64,000 bases of DNA from a virus: positions 1-64,000 of IMG/VR virus record IMGVR_UViG_3300007760_000005; one strand, written 5' to 3'. A model generated the notes under the pieces. It was not told where the DNA came from, did not search any database, and was given only the letters and a program-made list of their open reading frames with translations. Position numbers and translations under genes: made by a program. Of this stretch, positions 62,203 through 64,000 are shown piece after piece. Within the stretch, counting starts at the first letter, position 1. Each line of letters starts with the position of its first letter.

Positions 62203-63285
62203 ATGTCTGACGCAGAAACCCCAGAAACGCCCCAAGAAAAGCCTCAAGCAAAGCCTAAGGCGGCCTCGAAGAAGCCCGCCAAGGTGCTCCCTAAGGGCGT
62301 AGGGTTGGACATCGGGACAATGAATATCGTTTCGGCCCGTAGAAGCGGGTCGGGTGAGATTGAGTCCCGTCGAGTTCGAGATGCTTTCCTCGACCTTCCG
62401 CCAGACTCCAAGAAAATGTTGAAATTGTCGGGTGTGAGCTACGTTGAGCGACCTGACGAATTGATCATTATCGGTGATCCCGCATTGGAAACTGCCAATA
62501 TCTTTGGCCGAGAAGCACGGCGACCACTACAAGCGGGCCTGATTTCTTCGGGTGAGACGGACGCTCTCGATGTTTTGGGGTTGCTCGTAAAGAATGTTTT
62601 GGGCGAGCCACGGGTAGAAAATGAAGCCTGTTACTTTTCGGTTCCCGCCGCCCCCATCGATCAGCCAGATAAAGACATCATTTATCACCGAGGGGTTTTT
62701 GAGCGCATTGTGACGGAATGTGGCTATGAGCCTTATGCCTCGAATGAAGCGATGGCTATTATCTATGCCGAGACTGCTAAGGAAGGTTTTTCGGGGATCG
62801 GAATCAGTTTCGGTTCAGGAATGACCAATATTGCCTTGGCTGTGAACACTATTGAAGGTTTGAGCTTTTCGGTCGCCCGTGGGGGGGATTGGATTGATGG
62901 TGGGGCCGCTCGAAGCATTGGGTCCACACAAGCCCGTATCTGCTCGATTAAGGAGCAGGGGATCGATTTGAACAGTCCTGAGGGGCGAGATCAAGAGGCG
63001 ATTGTTTTCTATTACCGCAACTTGATTGAATATGCTTTAGATCAAATCGCCCTCCGCTTTAAGCAGATTGAGGGGCAGTTTTCTTTGCCCCGTCCGATTC
63101 CGATTGTGGTTTCAGGAGGCACCTCTTTAGCAGGGGGCTTCATGGAGTTCTTTCAGGCTGTTTTTAACAAGAAGCGTCGAAAGTTCCCCATTGAAGTATC
63201 GGAAATTCGACACGCAAACGAACCGCTAAACGCTGTGGCTTACGGAATGTTGGTTCAGGCCATGCAGGAGTATGATGATGAGTAG
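62203..63285 (+). CDS. Actin/Hsp70-fold ATPase
   Basis: The 360-residue protein shows the actin-fold nucleotide site: phosphate 1 GVGLDIGTMNI (32-42), phosphate 2 GIGISFGSGMTN (198-209) and adenosine IVVSGGTSLAGGF (301-313). A disordered, Lys/Pro-rich N-terminal 30 residues precede it. The length fits MreB/ParM-type proteins. It lies in an operon of neck and tail genes, overlapping the next gene, instead of with partition genes. It could polymerise or act as a chaperone in assembly; both are inference. Confidence 0.75.
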   Translation: MSDAETPETPQEKPQAKPKAASKKPAKVLPKGVGLDIGTMNIVSARRSGSGEIESRRVRDAFLDLPPDSKKMLKLSGVSYVERPDELIIIGDPALETANIFGREARRPLQAGLISSGETDALDVLGLLVKNVLGEPRVENEACYFSVPAAPIDQPDKDIIYHRGVFERIVTECGYEPYASNEAMAIIYAETAKEGFSGIGISFGSGMTNIALAVNTIEGLSFSVARGGDWIDGGAARSIGSTQARICSIKEQGIDLNSPEGRDQEAIVFYYRNLIEYALDQIALRFKQIEGQFSLPRPIPIVVSGGTSLAGGFMEFFQAVFNKKRRKFPIEVSEIRHANEPLNAVAYGMLVQAMQEYDDE

Positions 63286-63577
63286 TAGTAAAGATTTTCT
63301 GGATGTCTTGGATGGCATCATCCCACCAGATCCCGATGCCCCGACAATTGGAAGTGGGGACGCTTTCAATGACTCAAAGGCAGGTATTCCAGCGATGGGG
63401 CCGCCTTTGATTCAAGTTACGATCCCAGAAGAGGATGGGGAAACCGTTGAGCACGGGCGAGGAAAGCTCGTTTATTACGGCCAAGGGGGTCGCAAGTTTT
63501 TCGGCTACTACTCGACGATTTCTCTGACCAAAGAGGGCAGTACAATCACTCTGACGGGTACTCTGAAAGAGGAGTAA
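63278..63577 (+). CDS. Hypothetical small protein
   Basis: ATG 63278 is chosen for its spacing from GGAG; ATGs at 63272 and 63275 are alternatives. The 99-residue protein has an Asp/Pro-rich N-terminal half and a small beta C-terminal half (GRGKLVYYGQGGRKFFGYYSTISLTKEGSTITLTGTL). It overlaps the actin-like stop. Function unknown, possibly tail. Confidence 0.45.
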   Translation: MSSSKDFLDVLDGIIPPDPDAPTIGSGDAFNDSKAGIPAMGPPLIQVTIPEEDGETVEHGRGKLVYYGQGGRKFFGYYSTISLTKEGSTITLTGTLKEE

Positions 63578-63590
63578 CCTTGGAGTTGTC

Positions 63591-64000
63591 GTGTACTACG
63601 TTCTCACTCATGCTTTAACTCGAAGATTCATTCAGGAACTTCGTCGCTTCTGGTCTTATCATCCGAGGTACAGGGACGACCTTGTTGATAATATCCAAGG
63701 TAAGTATTCGTTTGCCGAACGCCCTCAACATGGGATCATTGTAAAGTCGTCGGGTGGCTCTATCGTCAAGATGGCCGCTGATAACTACATGGGAACTGTT
63801 CACAGTTATTGCTATCTGACGAAAGTAGATAGTTATCAAGGCACCTTTCTTGAGTGGATTCGGGAGGATGGGCTGGCCATCCAATCCAACGGAGGTTCTT
63901 TCCCCTCCCCCGCAGGGGTCTATTACATTGAGATTACGGCATACAATCAGAACACCAGTGAGGGCGAATTCTATGTAGATCGTCTTTTAGAGGTTCGGAA
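63591..64000 (+). CDS. Tail/baseplate-type structural protein (3' end cut by window edge)
   Basis: GTG 63591 follows GGAG by five bases; no stop occurs before the window end. The visible 136 residues include LTRRFIQELRRFWSYHPRY, IQGKYSFAERPQHGIIVKSSGG, NYMGTVHSYCYLTKVDSYQGTFLEWIRED and GVYYIEITA. I recall this run from a conserved large-phage virion protein. Its position after neck genes suggests a tail or baseplate role. Confidence 0.55.
   Translation, partial: MYYVLTHALTRRFIQELRRFWSYHPRYRDDLVDNIQGKYSFAERPQHGIIVKSSGGSIVKMAADNYMGTVHSYCYLTKVDSYQGTFLEWIREDGLAIQSNGGSFPSPAGVYYIEITAYNQNTSEGEFYVDRLLEVR

Overview
The window is part of a large tailed double-stranded DNA phage genome (Caudoviricetes). 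Evidence: a contiguous packaging and head block (large terminase, portal, head-maturation protease, acidic assembly protein, HK97-fold capsid), giant fibre-like proteins, many small virion proteins, very tight packing with ATGA/TAATG start-stop overlaps, and few intergenic gaps. The genome continues past both ends: the first and last genes are cut. The host cannot be told from the sequence. Many genes resemble families I know from uncultured aquatic and large-genome phages, but no host-diagnostic gene is present.

Layout. (1) 1-7600: replication and expression genes: clamp C-terminus, SMC-like half-ATPase, DNA methyltransferase, winged-helix protein, TOPRIM primase, degenerate metallopeptidase-like protein, DnaX clamp loader, NusG-like protein and a sigma-like factor. 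(2) 7650-14480: virion-type genes, including a beta-helix protein, a duplicated Cys-rich protein and a Dps-like ferritin. (3) 14490-28645: packaging and head genes, interrupted by a 1253-residue protein with a CCA/poly(A)-type nucleotidyltransferase domain, and ending in a strong terminator. (4) 28720-31150: a small cargo-like island with a lipoprotein, a triple-HTH repressor-like gene on the minus strand, tandem palindromic operators, a small gene and a patatin phospholipase on the minus strand. (5) 31297-54312: tail and fibre region with a 2312-residue Ig-domain protein, an S74 chaperone coiled-coil protein, a SWIM-finger protein, a 2175-residue giant protein and many small ones. (6) 54251-58506: mixed-strand accessory genes: ABC ATPase-GNAT fusion, tRNA-Ser-like RNA, peptide deformylase, zinc-finger protein, SNase-like nuclease and two unknowns. 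(7) 58606-64000: spanin-like pair, neck/tail-completion genes, an actin/Hsp70-fold ATPase and the start of another tail protein.

How it fits together. Region 1 gives the phage its own clamp, clamp loader, primase, and transcription elongation and initiation factors, so late transcription of the long plus-strand virion operons is probably phage-directed. The most unusual signal is enzymes embedded in the virion block (Dps-like ferroxidase, nucleotidyltransferase, actin-like ATPase), together with a short recurring helix of the form (V/I)(A/V)xR(Y/W/H)L. That helix sits at the N-terminus, C-terminus or a domain junction of several otherwise unrelated virion-block proteins. I infer it may be a capsid-targeting or DNA-binding tag.
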